Assembly (NCBI RefSeq): GCF_020523605.1
Contig: NZ_JAJAQI010000014.1
Coordinates: forward strand, 62,001 to 126,000
Length of the DNA: 64,000 nucleotides
Reading direction: 5' to 3'
DNA from: Roseicella aerolata
GTDB taxonomy: Bacteria > Pseudomonadota > Alphaproteobacteria > Acetobacterales > Acetobacteraceae
This document shows, piece after piece, positions 34,760 to 43,876 of this stretch; the first letter of the stretch is position 1, and the number at the start of each line of letters is the position of its first letter. The notes beneath the pieces were generated by a model. It had not been told where the DNA came from and did no database searches. It worked only from the letters and a program-made list of their open reading frames with translations. Made by a program: the position numbers and the translations under genes.

Positions 34760-35578
34760 ATGATATGGGAGGAGATGCACTTGCCAGGCGACCTGATCGT
34801 GACCGAGGAGGAGGGCGTCGCCCTCCTCACCATGAACCGGCCGGAGAGCCTGAACGCGCTCGGCGGCAGCCTGCTGGACGAGTTGCTGGAGGCGATGACG
34901 CGCATCGCCGGCGACATGTCGATCGGCTGCGTGGTGCTGACCGGCGCGGGCCGTGGCTTCTCGGCGGGCGGGGACATGAAGTCCCGCGCGACCGGCGCCC
35001 GGCCGATCCTGGAAGGCACGCGGGAGCAGGCGCAGATGTCGCTGCGCGCCCGCATGGAGGCCGCCCGCATCCTGCATGAGATGCCCAAGCCCACCATCGC
35101 CATGGTCAACGGCGTGGCGGCCGGCGCCGGCATGTCCCTGATGCTGGCCTGCGACATGCGCATCGGGGGGAAGAGCGCGCGCATGGGCACCGCCTTCGCC
35201 AGGATGGGCTTCTCCGGCGATTTCGGCGGCCACTGGTTCCTGAACCGGCTGGTCGGGCCGGCCAAGGCGCGCGAACTCTACTTCACCGCCGAGGTCATCG
35301 ACTCCGCCGAGATGTATCGTCTTGGCCTGCTCAACCGGCTGGTCGAGGACGAGGCGTTGGCCGAGACCACCATGGCGCTGGCCCGGCAATTGGCCGCCGG
35401 TCCGCGCGTGGCCTGGCACCACATGAAGCGCAACATGAAGGTCGCCGAGGAAGGGACACTGGCCGAGGCGCTGGACGCCGAGGCCTTCGGGATGACGCGC
35501 TGCCGCGACACCGAGGACCACAAGGAGGCGCTGCAGGCCTTCGTGGAGAAGCGGCCGCCGGTCTTCCGGGGGCGGTAG
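34760..35578 (+). CDS. Enoyl-CoA hydratase/isomerase family protein
   Basis: The 272-residue crotonase-fold protein has MNRPESLNALGGSLLDEL, GAGRGFSAGGDMKSRA (oxyanion hole, about residue 70) and KPTIAMVNGVAAGAGMSLMLACDMRIG with ARMGFSGDFGGHWFLNRLVG. It should hydrate or isomerise an acyl-CoA; the specific pathway is not clear. A GGGAGGAG site at 34767-34774 lies inside the frame, so translation may truly begin at TTG 34781, seven bases later, rather than at ATG 34760. It appears to be a single-gene unit. Confidence 0.88.
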   Translation: MIWEEMHLPGDLIVTEEEGVALLTMNRPESLNALGGSLLDELLEAMTRIAGDMSIGCVVLTGAGRGFSAGGDMKSRATGARPILEGTREQAQMSLRARMEAARILHEMPKPTIAMVNGVAAGAGMSLMLACDMRIGGKSARMGTAFARMGFSGDFGGHWFLNRLVGPAKARELYFTAEVIDSAEMYRLGLLNRLVEDEALAETTMALARQLAAGPRVAWHHMKRNMKVAEEGTLAEALDAEAFGMTRCRDTEDHKEALQAFVEKRPPVFRGR

Positions 35579-35827
35579 GCAAGGGCTCCCTCCCCCGCTC
35601 CGCGGGGACGGGACACCGCTCTGGCCCGGTGCGCGGGAGCGCGGTGAACAACCGGACAGGTGGAGCGGGGCGAAACCAGGACCCTGCCGCGGATCGGCCT
35701 TCCGTTCCGAATGCCGGGCCACGGTAGACCGCCCGACACGCGCGGGGGCTGGCCTCCGATGCTCAGGTCCTTGTTCGGGCGGGCGAATCCCACCGCCCGA
35801 CCGGGTCCGGTCAGGCGGTATCCGGTC

Positions 35828-36196
35828 TCAGGCGTCCATGTTCCAGCAATCGACGTCCCACTTCCAGGCGCCGCCCGCCCGGGTCCAGAGGACAACATAC
35901 TTCACGCGCACCGGTGCGGCCCCTGATCCGGTGTGGATCTCGGCCCGACCGAGCTCGGCGGCGCGGTCGCCCGTCGCCGCCAGATCCAGCGTGTGGAGCC
36001 TCACCCCGGTGACGCCGAGCGCGGCAGCGGCACCCTTCCAGTATTCGATGATGCCGGGCAGCCCGGTGATCATCGGGACGCCGGGCGAGAGCAGCCGGGC
36101 GCCCTCCGTATAGACCTGCGCGAGGGCGCCGAAATCGCCCGTGACGAAGACCTCTTCGAAGACGCGGTTCGTCTCGCGGAACGCATCCTGCGACAT
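35828..36196 (-). CDS. DUF4440/SnoaL-like NTF2-fold protein
   Basis: The 122-residue protein has the NTF2-like pattern: FRETNRVFEEVFVTGDFGALAQVYTEGARLLSPGVPMITGLPGIIEYWKG, and ends in a strand RAGGAWKWDVDCWNMDA. DUF4440/SgcJ-like proteins form cone-shaped dimers that may bind or isomerise small molecules. The start at 36196 gives a complete domain. It is divergent from the TRAP operon. No specific function can be assigned. Confidence 0.85.
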   Translation of the reverse strand: MSQDAFRETNRVFEEVFVTGDFGALAQVYTEGARLLSPGVPMITGLPGIIEYWKGAAAALGVTGVRLHTLDLAATGDRAAELGRAEIHTGSGAAPVRVKYVVLWTRAGGAWKWDVDCWNMDA

Positions 36197-36394
36197 TGGC
36201 CCCTCCCTGCCTGCCCGCACAGTCTGCCTTGCCGGGCGGAAGAGCCGGATCAAGGCTTCGGGATCGGTCCACCCGGGGAGAATGGAACCAAAGCCATGCC
36301 GAGGATTGCTGGCAGCCCCCTCCTTCTCATATAGAGGCGCCCTGTGTCGGCACCGCAACCGCGGAGGCCCGACGGAGCCGGAGACGTCCCCATA

Positions 36395-37369
36395 ATGCCC
36401 CTGACCCGCCGCGCGGCACTCGCCGCCGTGCTCCTTGCGCCGCTCGCCGCCGGGCCCGCCCTGGCGCAGACCCAGATCACCATCCAGCATGCCCTGCCGG
36501 TCAACAGCCATACCGGCGCCGCCGCCTCCGGCTTCAAGGAGGCCTTCGAGCGCCTGACCAACAACCGCTACCGCGTCGTGCTGCAGCGCAACGACAACGA
36601 GCGGGAGATGATCGAGAGCGTGCAGATCGGCACCATCGACTGCACCGTGACCTCGACCGGGCCGGTCGGCAATTTCGTGCCCGAGGTGCGGATCTTCGAC
36701 GTCCCCTTCCTCTTCCGCGACCGCGCCCATGCCCATGCCGTCCTCGATGGCGAGATCGGCCAGTCCGTTCTCAAGCGCTTCGAGGCACGCGGCCTGGTCG
36801 GGGTGATCTGGGCGGAGAACGGCTTCCGCCACCTGACCAATTCGCGGCGGGAGGTCACCTCCCCGGCCGATCTCCGCGGCCTGAAGGTGCGCACCATGGA
36901 GAACCAGGTGCATATGCGCGCCTTCTCGACCCTCGGCGCGCTGCCGACGCCGATGGCCTTCTCCGAGCTGGTGCCGGCGCTGCAGCAGGGCACGGTGGAC
37001 GGGCAGGAGAACCCGATCCCGGTGATCGTGGCGAACAACCTGAACCAGGTGCAGCGCTACATGTCGCTGACCGCGCATGTCTATTCGCCCCAGGTCATCA
37101 TCTGCAACCCAGGCACGGTGGGCCGCCTCTCGGCCGCCGACCGGCAGCACTTCATGACGGCCGCCAAGGCGGGGCAGAAGGCCAACCGCGACCGCGTCGC
37201 CGCGGACGATGCCGGCGGCGTGGAGGAACTGCGCCGCCGCGGCATGCAGGTGACCACCGAGGTGGACAGCGCCGCCTTCCGCAGCAGCCTCGCCCCGGCC
37301 TTCGCGGAATGGGAGCGCACGCTGGATGCCGCGCTGCTGAAGCGCATCCGCGACTGGCAGACGAACTGA
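36395..37369 (+). CDS. dctP: TRAP transporter substrate-binding protein DctP
   Basis: The 324-residue periplasmic protein has a signal with two arginines (LTRRAALAAVLLAPLAAGPALAQ) and the DctP fold: ITIQHALPVNSHTGAAASGFKEAFE, RDNDN-like EREMIESVQIGTIDC, DLRGLKVRTMENQVHM with the Arg that usually grips the ligand carboxylate, and QGTVDGQENPIPVI. It delivers an organic acid to DctQM. The start at 36395 is preferred because the signal begins there; an upstream ATG at 36344 would add 17 residues. A hairpin separates it from dctQ. Confidence 0.92.
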   Translation: MPLTRRAALAAVLLAPLAAGPALAQTQITIQHALPVNSHTGAAASGFKEAFERLTNNRYRVVLQRNDNEREMIESVQIGTIDCTVTSTGPVGNFVPEVRIFDVPFLFRDRAHAHAVLDGEIGQSVLKRFEARGLVGVIWAENGFRHLTNSRREVTSPADLRGLKVRTMENQVHMRAFSTLGALPTPMAFSELVPALQQGTVDGQENPIPVIVANNLNQVQRYMSLTAHVYSPQVIICNPGTVGRLSAADRQHFMTAAKAGQKANRDRVAADDAGGVEELRRRGMQVTTEVDSAAFRSSLAPAFAEWERTLDAALLKRIRDWQTN

Positions 37370-37393
37370 GCCGGGCCGGGGTCCGACGGGGTC

Positions 37394-37420
37394 GGGGGCG
37401 CGGGCTGGTCCCGCGCCCCC
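37394..37420 (+). terminator. Intra-operon hairpin between dctP and dctQ
   Basis: GGGGGCGCGGG and CCCGCGCCCCC form a perfect 11-bp stem with a five-base loop, followed by TTCG only. It may stabilise the dctP message or partly terminate, giving more binding protein than permease. Confidence 0.5.
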
Positions 37421-37439
37421 TTCGCATGCGGGGGAACGC

Positions 37440-38036
37440 ATGAATGCAATGAACCTTCAGCCGCTGCTGGTGGTCGGGGCGGCCACCGTGCTGGCCGTGA
37501 CGCTGGCGCTCTGGGCGGGGTCCGGCAACGGCCCGCGCGCGACGCTGCGGCGCGCCGTCCTCGGCCTCGACCGTTTCAGCACCGGCCTCGCCACGGCGCT
37601 CGCCTGCCTCGCGCTCGCCATCGCCTTCTTCGCCGGCTTCTGGCAGGTGATCACCCGCTTCGCCACCTCCACCCCGGCCGTCTGGTCCGAGGCGCTGGTC
37701 CGCACCGCGCTGATCTGGATGGCCTTCCTCGGCGTCGCCGTGGCGCTCAGGGCCGGCGCCCTCGTCTCCATCGACGTCGCCCATCGCCTCTCCCGCGGCA
37801 CGGCCCGGCGCGCCATCGAGGCGGCGGCGCTGGCCGCCAGCCTCTCGCTGCTCGGCGTCATGTTCTGGTTCGGCTGGCTGATGACGCAGCGCGTGCAGTT
37901 CCAGGAGATGGCGGGGCTCGAGGTCTCGATGTCCTGGGGCTATGCCGCCATCCCCTTCGGCGCCGCCTTCGGCATGGTCGGCGCGGTCGCGCATTTCCTC
38001 GACCGGCGCGGCGAAGAGCTGGAGGCCGCGGTATGA
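37440..38036 (+). CDS. dctQ: TRAP transporter small permease DctQ
   Basis: The 198-residue membrane protein has four main hydrophobic helices with the family's VWSEALVRTALIWMAFLGVAVALRAGALVSIDVAHRL and an extra N-terminal helix (PLLVVGAATVLAVTLALWAG). It pairs with DctM in the inner membrane of the TRAP system. The ATG at 37440 follows GGGGGAAC; dctM overlaps its stop by 4 bases (ATGA). Confidence 0.9.
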   Translation: MNAMNLQPLLVVGAATVLAVTLALWAGSGNGPRATLRRAVLGLDRFSTGLATALACLALAIAFFAGFWQVITRFATSTPAVWSEALVRTALIWMAFLGVAVALRAGALVSIDVAHRLSRGTARRAIEAAALAASLSLLGVMFWFGWLMTQRVQFQEMAGLEVSMSWGYAAIPFGAAFGMVGAVAHFLDRRGEELEAAV

Positions 38037-39310
38037 GCGGCACGATGCTCGCCGTGATGCTGGTGCTCTTCGCCGCCAGCATCCCCGTTGCCATCGCCAT
38101 CGGGCTGGCCGCCATCGTCGGCATCCAGGGCTTCACCTCCTTCCCGCTGATCGTCGCGGCGCAGCAGCTCTTCGTCGCGCTGGACCGCTTCCCGCTGGCC
38201 GCCATCCCCTTCTTCATCCTGGCGGGCAACCTGATGGAGATCGGCGGCATCTCCCGCCGGCTGGTGGACTTTGCCAAATCGATCGTCGGCGGCATCCAGG
38301 GCGGGCTGCCCGCCACCTGCGTCGTCACCTGCATGATCTTCGCCGCCATCAGCGGCAGCTCGGTCGCCACCACCTTTGCGATCGGCGCCATCATGATCCC
38401 GGCCCTGGTGCGGGCCGGCTACCCCGTGGGCTTCGCCGCGGCGCTGCAGGCGACGGCGGCCGAGCTTGGCGTGGTGATCCCGCCCTCCATCCCGATGATC
38501 CTCTACGGCGTCACCACCCAGACCTCGATCCCCGAGCTGTTCATCGCGGGCTTCGGGCCGGGCGTCCTGATCGCCGGCGGGCTGGTCGCCACCGTGCTGG
38601 TCTGGTGCCGGATCAAGGGCTGGGGGCTGCACGACGGCGAGGGGCGCCTGCCCTTTCTGCGGGCGACGCGGGAGGCCGGCTGGGCGCTCCTCATGCCGGT
38701 GGTGGTGCTGGGCGGCATCTATGGCGGCATCACGACCCCGACCGAGGCGAGCGTGATCGCGGTGGCCTATGCCATCCTGGTCGGGATGTTCGTCCACCGG
38801 GAGATCCGGCCGGCCGACCTGTTCCCGATCTTCCGCAAATCGGTGATCAGCAGCGCGGTGATCCTGTTCATCATCGCCTGCGCGGCGCTGTTCTCCTGGC
38901 TGCTGAACCGGCAGGGCGTGCCGGACCAGATGGCGGCCTGGCTGACCACCAGCTTCGAGAGCGCCGGGCTCTACCTGTTCGCGGTGAACATCGCCCTCTT
39001 CTTCATCGGCATGTTCATCGAGACCTCGGCCTCGATCATCGTGCTTGCACCCATCCTGCAGGAGGCCGCGCAGCGCCTCGGCGTGGATGGCGTGCATTTC
39101 GGCACGATCATGGTGGTGAACCTGGCGATGGGCATGATCACGCCGCCCTTCGGCGTGAACCTCTTCGCCGCGGCGCAGGTGGCCGGCACCAGCATCGACA
39201 CGATGATGCGCTATCTCGGCGTCTTCATCGGCGTCATCCTCGCCTGCCTGCTGGTGATCACCTACGTCCCCTGGATCACGCTGGCGCTGCCCCACCTCGT
39301 CTTCCGGTAG
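38033..39310 (+). CDS. dctM: TRAP transporter large permease DctM
   Basis: The 425-residue protein has about 12 membrane segments and DctM signatures: PFFILAGNLMEIGGIS near residue 60, AAISGSSVATTFAIGAIMIP near 105, PPSIPMILYGVTTQTSIPELFIAGFGPG and the late VNLAMGMITPPFGVNLFAA. It uses the sodium gradient to take up the acid delivered by DctP. Overlap of 4 bases with dctQ indicates coupled translation. A hairpin terminator follows. Confidence 0.94.
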   Translation: MSGTMLAVMLVLFAASIPVAIAIGLAAIVGIQGFTSFPLIVAAQQLFVALDRFPLAAIPFFILAGNLMEIGGISRRLVDFAKSIVGGIQGGLPATCVVTCMIFAAISGSSVATTFAIGAIMIPALVRAGYPVGFAAALQATAAELGVVIPPSIPMILYGVTTQTSIPELFIAGFGPGVLIAGGLVATVLVWCRIKGWGLHDGEGRLPFLRATREAGWALLMPVVVLGGIYGGITTPTEASVIAVAYAILVGMFVHREIRPADLFPIFRKSVISSAVILFIIACAALFSWLLNRQGVPDQMAAWLTTSFESAGLYLFAVNIALFFIGMFIETSASIIVLAPILQEAAQRLGVDGVHFGTIMVVNLAMGMITPPFGVNLFAAAQVAGTSIDTMMRYLGVFIGVILACLLVITYVPWITLALPHLVFR

Positions 39311-39319
39311 GGTGATGGC

Positions 39320-39346
39320 GGGGCCCGGCGGGTGCCGGGCCCCTTC
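39320..39346 (+). terminator. Terminator of the dctPQM operon
   Basis: GGGGCCCGGC and GCCGGGCCCC form a perfect 10-bp stem with a four-base loop, followed by a weak TTC. Confidence 0.6.
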
Positions 39347-39365
39347 ACCGCCATCCGCCGCGCCT

Positions 39366-39516
39366 CATACCGGGCCGCGTAATGGCTGACCTGCAGCCGC
39401 CGCAGGCGGCTGAGCGCCCGGATGGGCGCCGCGCCCTGTGGCGCGTAACCAAGCCGCCGGAGGCGGCGCCGGCGATTGAGGCCGCACAAATGCGTCAGCA
39501 TTTGTGCGGGTCGGTA
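39366..39516 (+). repeat. About 150-bp multi-hairpin repeat, copy 2
   Basis: It contains GCCGCCGCAGGCGGC, GGCGCCGCGCCCTGTGGCGC, AAGCCGCCGGAGGCGGC and CAAATGCGTCAGCATTTG, each a self-complementary hairpin. The ends CATACCG and CGGTAT are inverted. It aligns with the minus strand of 30331-30468. It fills the gap between two convergent units and abuts the serA stop codon. Confidence 0.75.
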
Positions 39517-41103
39517 TCAGAAGCGCAGCGGCGTGGCCTGCACCACCAGCGGCAGGGCCCGCACCTCGGCCAGCACCGGCTCCGGGATCGGCCCGTCCAG
39601 GCTGACCAGGCAGATCGCGTCCCCGCCCTGCGCCGCGCGGCCCAGATGGAAGGTAGCGATGTTGATGCCGGCATTCGCCAGCACCATGCCGAAGCGGCCG
39701 ATGAAGCCAGGGCGGTCCTGGTTTGTCACATAGAGCATGTCGGGGGCGAAATCGGCCTCGACCGCAATGCCCTTAATCTCCACCAGGCGCGGCCGCGCCT
39801 CGCCCACCAGCGTGCCGGCGACGCTCCGCTCGTAGCGGTCCGTCACCACCGTGACCCGCAGCAGGGAGGCATAGTCGCCCCGGCGCTCATGCACCGTCTC
39901 GGCGACCTCGATCCCCCGCTCCTTCGCCACCACCGGGGCATTGACCATGTTCACCGCGCCCATCAGCGGCGCGAGCACGCCGGCCAGCGACGCCGCCGTC
40001 AGCGGCCGGCGGTTCAGCTCGGCGACATGGCCCTCATACTCCACGCGAATGACCTTGATGGCATCGTCCTGCGCCGCCGTCAGCTGCCCGGCCATGCCGC
40101 CGAGCAGCCGCGCCAGCTCCATATAGGGCTTGAGGCGCGGCGCCTCCTCGGCGGTGACGGAGGGCATGTTGATGGCGTTGGAGACGGCGCCGGAGAGCAG
40201 GTAGTCGGCCATCTGGTCGGCCACCTGCAGGGCGACGTTCTCCTGCGCCTCGGCGGTCGCGGCGCCCAGATGCGGCGTGCAGACCACGTTCTCCAGGCCG
40301 AAGAGCGGGCTCTCCGTCGCCGGCTCCGTCTCGAAGACGTCGAGCGCGGCGCCCGCCAGATGGCCGGAGGCCAGCGCGTCGTACAGCGCCGCCTCATCCA
40401 CCAGGCCGCCGCGGGCGCAGTTGATCAGCCGCGCGCCCTTCCGGAGCTTTGCCAGGTTCTCCCGGCTCAGGATGTTGCGGGTATGCTCGGTCAGCGGTGC
40501 GTGCAGCGTGACGAACTCCGCCCGATCCAGCAGCTCGTTCAGCTCGACCTTCTCGACGCCCAGCTCGAGCGCCCGCTTCTCCGACAGGAAGGGGTCGAAG
40601 GCGACGACCTTCATGTGCAGCCCGATGGCGCGGTTGGCGACGATGGAGCCAATATTGCCGCAGCCGATCAGGCCGAGCGTCTTGCCGAAGAGCTCGACGC
40701 CCATGAAGCGGTTCTTCTCCCAACGCCCCGCCTTGGTGCTCGCGCTCGCCTCCGGGATCTGCCGGGCGAGGGCGAACATCATGGCGATCGCATGCTCGGC
40801 CGTGGTGATGGCGTTGCCATAGGGCGTGTTCATCACCACGACGCCGCGCGCCGTCGCGCTGGTGACGTCGACATTGTCCACGCCGATGCCGGCGCGACCG
40901 ACCACCTTGAGGTTCGGCGCGGCGTCCATCAGCTCGCGCGTCACCTTGGTGGCACTGCGCACCGCGAGCCCGTCATAGGGCGCGATGATGGCGCGGAGTT
41001 CCGCCGGGCTGAGGCCCGGCTTGAAGTCCACCTCGATCCCGCGCCGGCGGAAGATCTCGATCGCGGCGGGGGAGAGCTTGTCGGAGATAAGGACCTTCGG
41101 CAT
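39517..41103 (-). CDS. serA: D-3-phosphoglycerate dehydrogenase SerA
   Basis: The 528-residue enzyme oxidises 3-phosphoglycerate with NAD, the first step of serine synthesis. It has the substrate domain, a nucleotide domain ([19 protein letters not shown] near 146; [28 protein letters not shown] with the catalytic His), an intervening domain and a C-terminal ACT domain ([34 protein letters not shown]), as in the long alphaproteobacterial form. Its start codon shares a base with the serC stop (TGATG), so serC and serA are coupled. Confidence 0.95.
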   Translation of the reverse strand: MPKVLISDKLSPAAIEIFRRRGIEVDFKPGLSPAELRAIIAPYDGLAVRSATKVTRELMDAAPNLKVVGRAGIGVDNVDVTSATARGVVVMNTPYGNAITTAEHAIAMMFALARQIPEASASTKAGRWEKNRFMGVELFGKTLGLIGCGNIGSIVANRAIGLHMKVVAFDPFLSEKRALELGVEKVELNELLDRAEFVTLHAPLTEHTRNILSRENLAKLRKGARLINCARGGLVDEAALYDALASGHLAGAALDVFETEPATESPLFGLENVVCTPHLGAATAEAQENVALQVADQMADYLLSGAVSNAINMPSVTAEEAPRLKPYMELARLLGGMAGQLTAAQDDAIKVIRVEYEGHVAELNRRPLTAASLAGVLAPLMGAVNMVNAPVVAKERGIEVAETVHERRGDYASLLRVTVVTDRYERSVAGTLVGEARPRLVEIKGIAVEADFAPDMLYVTNQDRPGFIGRFGMVLANAGINIATFHLGRAAQGGDAICLVSLDGPIPEPVLAEVRALPLVVQATPLRF

Positions 41104-42278
41104 CAGGCGGTCACCTTCGCGAACTCGGCCTCGACGCTCGCAAAGGCCCAGTCGAGCCAGGGCAGCAACGCCTCGATGTCGGAGGTCTCGACCGTGGCGC
41201 CGCCCCAGATGCGCAGGCCCGGGGGCGCGTCGCGATAGGCGCCGGCATCGAGGGCGACGCCCTCCTTCTCCAGCAGCGCGGCCAGCTTCTTCGCCGCTGC
41301 GGCCTGGCGCTCGGCATCCAGCGCCACGAACCAGGGCGCCACGATCTTCAGGCAGATCGAGGTGCAGGAGCGCGTCGCCGGATCCTCGGCCAGGAAATCC
41401 ACCCAGGGGGTCCTCGCCACCCAGGCCGCGACGGCGGCGAGATTCGCCTCCGACCGCGTGATGAGGCCCTTCAGCCCGCCGACGCCCTCGGCCCATGTGA
41501 GGCCATCCACAGCGTCCTCGACCGCGAGCATGGAGGGCGTGTTGATCGTCTCGCCCCGGAAGATGCCCTCGTTCAGCTTCCCGCCCTTGGTCATGCGGAA
41601 GATTTTCGGGAGTGGCCAGGACGGGGTGTAGGACTCAAGACGGGCAACAGCCCTCGGGGACAGGGCGAGCATGCCATGGGCCGCCTCGCCGCCCAGGACC
41701 TTCTGCCAAGACCAGGTGACGACATCCAGCTTGTCCCAGGGCAGGTCCATGGCGAAGGCAGCGCTGGTCGCGTCGCAGATCGCCAGGCCCTCGCGCTCAG
41801 CCGGGATGAAGTCGGCATTCGGCAGCCGCACGCCGCTGGTCGTGCCGTTCCAGACGAAGACCAGGTCACGCGTGCCGTCGGCCTCAAGCTTCGGCAGCCT
41901 GCCGTAGTCCGCCTTGATCACGCGCGCATCGGCCAGCTTCAGTTGCTTGACGACATCCGTCGCCCAGTCGCCGGAGAAGCTCTCCCAGGCCAGCACGTCC
42001 ACGCCGCGGGCGCCGAGCAGCGACCAGAGCGCCATCTCGACCGCGCCGGTGTCGGAAGCGGGAACAATGCCCAGCCGCCAGCCGGCCGGCATGCCGAGAA
42101 CGGCCTTGCTGCGCTCGATCACCTCGGCGAGGCGCGCCTTCGGCGCCGCGGCGCGGTGGCTGCGGCCGAGATAGGCGCCCGAAAGCACCTCCAGCGTCCA
42201 GCCGGGACGCTTGGCGCAGGGACCGGAAGAGAATCTCGGATTGGCCGGACGCAGGTCCGGCTTCGCGGCGATCGCCAT
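41103..42278 (-). CDS. serC: Phosphoserine aminotransferase SerC
   Basis: The 391-residue PLP enzyme converts 3-phosphohydroxypyruvate and glutamate to phosphoserine. It is of the type common in alphaproteobacteria and methanogens: [15 protein letters not shown] at the N-terminus, [54 protein letters not shown] with the PLP-binding lysine in WSWQKVLGG (about residue 195). The start at 42278 follows AAGGGAG at 9 bases. It is the first gene of serCA. Confidence 0.94.
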   Translation of the reverse strand: MAIAAKPDLRPANPRFSSGPCAKRPGWTLEVLSGAYLGRSHRAAAPKARLAEVIERSKAVLGMPAGWRLGIVPASDTGAVEMALWSLLGARGVDVLAWESFSGDWATDVVKQLKLADARVIKADYGRLPKLEADGTRDLVFVWNGTTSGVRLPNADFIPAEREGLAICDATSAAFAMDLPWDKLDVVTWSWQKVLGGEAAHGMLALSPRAVARLESYTPSWPLPKIFRMTKGGKLNEGIFRGETINTPSMLAVEDAVDGLTWAEGVGGLKGLITRSEANLAAVAAWVARTPWVDFLAEDPATRSCTSICLKIVAPWFVALDAERQAAAAKKLAALLEKEGVALDAGAYRDAPPGLRIWGGATVETSDIEALLPWLDWAFASVEAEFAKVTA

Positions 42279-42304
42279 GATATGGCTCCCTTGCAGAAGC
42301 GAAT

Positions 42305-42323
42305 GCGCCCCGGTGGGGGGGCG
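42305..42323 (-). promoter_or_regulatory. Hairpin in the serC leader
   Basis: CGCCCC and GGGGCG pair about 27 bases before the serC start codon on the minus strand. Alphaproteobacterial serC genes are known to carry a conserved leader RNA (serC motif); whether this is that motif cannot be judged by eye. Confidence 0.3.
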
Positions 42324-42440
42324 TGGCCCGCCGGCAGGGTTACGCCTCTCGCCGCCCGCGATCAAGCGCGGCGCGAAACCCTCCCCCGCCGCGCGGGGGG
42401 TGGAAGGCGGCATCGCCCACGGCCGCCCCGCCCGCCCCGC

Positions 42441-43193
42441 TCAGTGCCAGGCGGAGCCGCCATCCACGCCGAGGGCGGAGCCGGTGACGAAGCTGGCCTC
42501 CTGGCTGGTCAGGTAGAGCACCGCCTGCGCCACCTCCTCCGGCGTGCCGAAGCGGCCCATGGCGTAGCGCGACAGGAAGGCCCGCTCGGCCGAGGCGGGG
42601 TCGGGCTGCGCCGCCATCGTCTCCTCCACCATCGGCGTCAGGATGGCACCGGGGCAGACCGCGTTGACCCGGATGTTCTCCTTCGCCAGATCCAGCGCCA
42701 GGCAGCGCGTCAGCATGAGGACCCCGCCCTTGGAGGCCCCATAGGCCGCGTAATTCGGGCGCGGCACCAGCCCGGCGGCGGAGGCGAGATTGACGATCGC
42801 ACCGCCGCCCGCCCGGCGGAGATGCGGCAGCGCGGCGCGGCAGACATGGAAGGGCCCGTCCAGGTTCACCGCCATCACCTGCCGCCAGAGTTCGGGCGTG
42901 GTGTCCGCGGGCGAGGCCACCCGGCTGATGCCGGCGGCGTTCACCACCGCATCGAGCGCGCCGAGCGCCTGCGCGGCGGCATCCACCGCGGCCGCGGTCG
43001 CCGCCGCATCGGCGACATCCACCGGAATGCCCGGCACGCCGAGTTCGGCGGCGAGGCGCGCCAGGGCTTCCGCATTGCGGTCGAGCAGCGCGACCCTGGC
43101 GCCCTCGCGCAGGAAGAGCCGCGCCGTGGCCAGGCCGATGCCGGAGGCGCCGCCGGTGATCAGCGCATGGCGGGCTGCAAGTCGCATGGTCAT
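42441..43193 (-). CDS. SDR family oxidoreductase
   Basis: The 250-residue classical short-chain dehydrogenase has the cofactor motif TGGASGIGLA (residues 14-23), an acidic residue in LLDRNAE favouring NAD(H), NAAG (about 86), the catalytic Ser in NLASAAG and YGASKGG (about 150-156). The C-terminus ends GVDGGSAWH. The substrate cannot be predicted. It begins with MTMRL at 43193 behind GGGGAGGA and stands alone between serC and dksA. Confidence 0.9.
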   Translation of the reverse strand: MTMRLAARHALITGGASGIGLATARLFLREGARVALLDRNAEALARLAAELGVPGIPVDVADAAATAAAVDAAAQALGALDAVVNAAGISRVASPADTTPELWRQVMAVNLDGPFHVCRAALPHLRRAGGGAIVNLASAAGLVPRPNYAAYGASKGGVLMLTRCLALDLAKENIRVNAVCPGAILTPMVEETMAAQPDPASAERAFLSRYAMGRFGTPEEVAQAVLYLTSQEASFVTGSALGVDGGSAWH

Positions 43194-43259
43194 CCTCCCC
43201 CATTCCTTCGGGGGAGACTACGGGGCAGCGCGGCGGGCAGGCCAGGGTCCGGGAACGGC

Positions 43260-43283
43260 AACGGCCGGCGCAAGGCCGGCCGT
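43260..43283. terminator. Hairpin downstream of dksA
   Basis: ACGGCCGGC and GCCGGCCGT form a 9-bp stem 44 bases after the dksA stop. No T-run is seen, so the role is inferred from position. Confidence 0.4.
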
Positions 43284-43326
43284 CGCGGGATATCTCCTCC
43301 GCCGGGTTCGCGGCGGCGGGCGGTGC

Positions 43327-43743
43327 TCAGTCGTCGCGGTGCACCCGCTCCATGCGCTCATGGCGCTCCTGCGCCTCGATGGACAGGGTGGCGATCGGGC
43401 GGGCCTCCAGCCGGCGGAGGCCGATCGGCTCGCCGGTCTCCTCGCAATAGCCGTAGGTGCCGTTCTCGATCCGCTCCAGCGCCTGGTCGATCTTGGAGAT
43501 CAGCTTGCGCGCCCGGTCACGGGTGCGGAGTTCCAGCGCGCGGTCGGTCTCGACGCTGGCGCGATCGGTCAGGTCGGCCTCGCTGATGCCGCCGATCGAG
43601 AGGCTGGCGAGGGTCTCCCCTGCTTCCCGCAACAGGTCCTGCCGCCAGCGCAGCAGCTTCTGCCGGAAGTACTCCAGCTGCCGCGGGTTCATAAACTCTT
43701 CGTCGTCGGTCGGGCGGTAGTCGGGCGGCAGGGTGATCAGCAT
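43327..43743 (-). CDS. dksA: RNA polymerase-binding transcription factor DksA
   Basis: The 138-residue protein has the DksA coiled coil with the tip acids in EADLTDRASVETDRALELRTRDRARKLISKI and the zinc-finger region YGYCEETGEPIGLRRLEARPIATLSIEAQE. Only one of the four usual zinc cysteines remains (C, then T, S and A), as in the functional single-cysteine DksA described in Rhodobacter sphaeroides. It enters the secondary channel of RNA polymerase and acts with ppGpp in starvation. The start at 43743 gives the full N-terminal region. Confidence 0.93.
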   Translation of the reverse strand: MLITLPPDYRPTDDEEFMNPRQLEYFRQKLLRWRQDLLREAGETLASLSIGGISEADLTDRASVETDRALELRTRDRARKLISKIDQALERIENGTYGYCEETGEPIGLRRLEARPIATLSIEAQERHERMERVHRDD

Positions 43744-43876
43744 CGTCTGGACGGCCCCATTCCGTTCGAGGCCCGGGCTTGGCGCCCCGCCCCGGAAAGT
43801 TGGCCGGACCATACAGGGGCGCACCCTCGTGCGCCAAGGGGTTACGCCTGCGCAAATTGCTGATATGCACGGATTT

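Noticed and set aside
43840-43876. Possible third copy of the 150-bp repeat (TGCGCAAATTGCTGATATGC)
   Set aside because: Only about 20 bases resemble the AAATGC-TCAGCATTT hairpin and the rest does not align.
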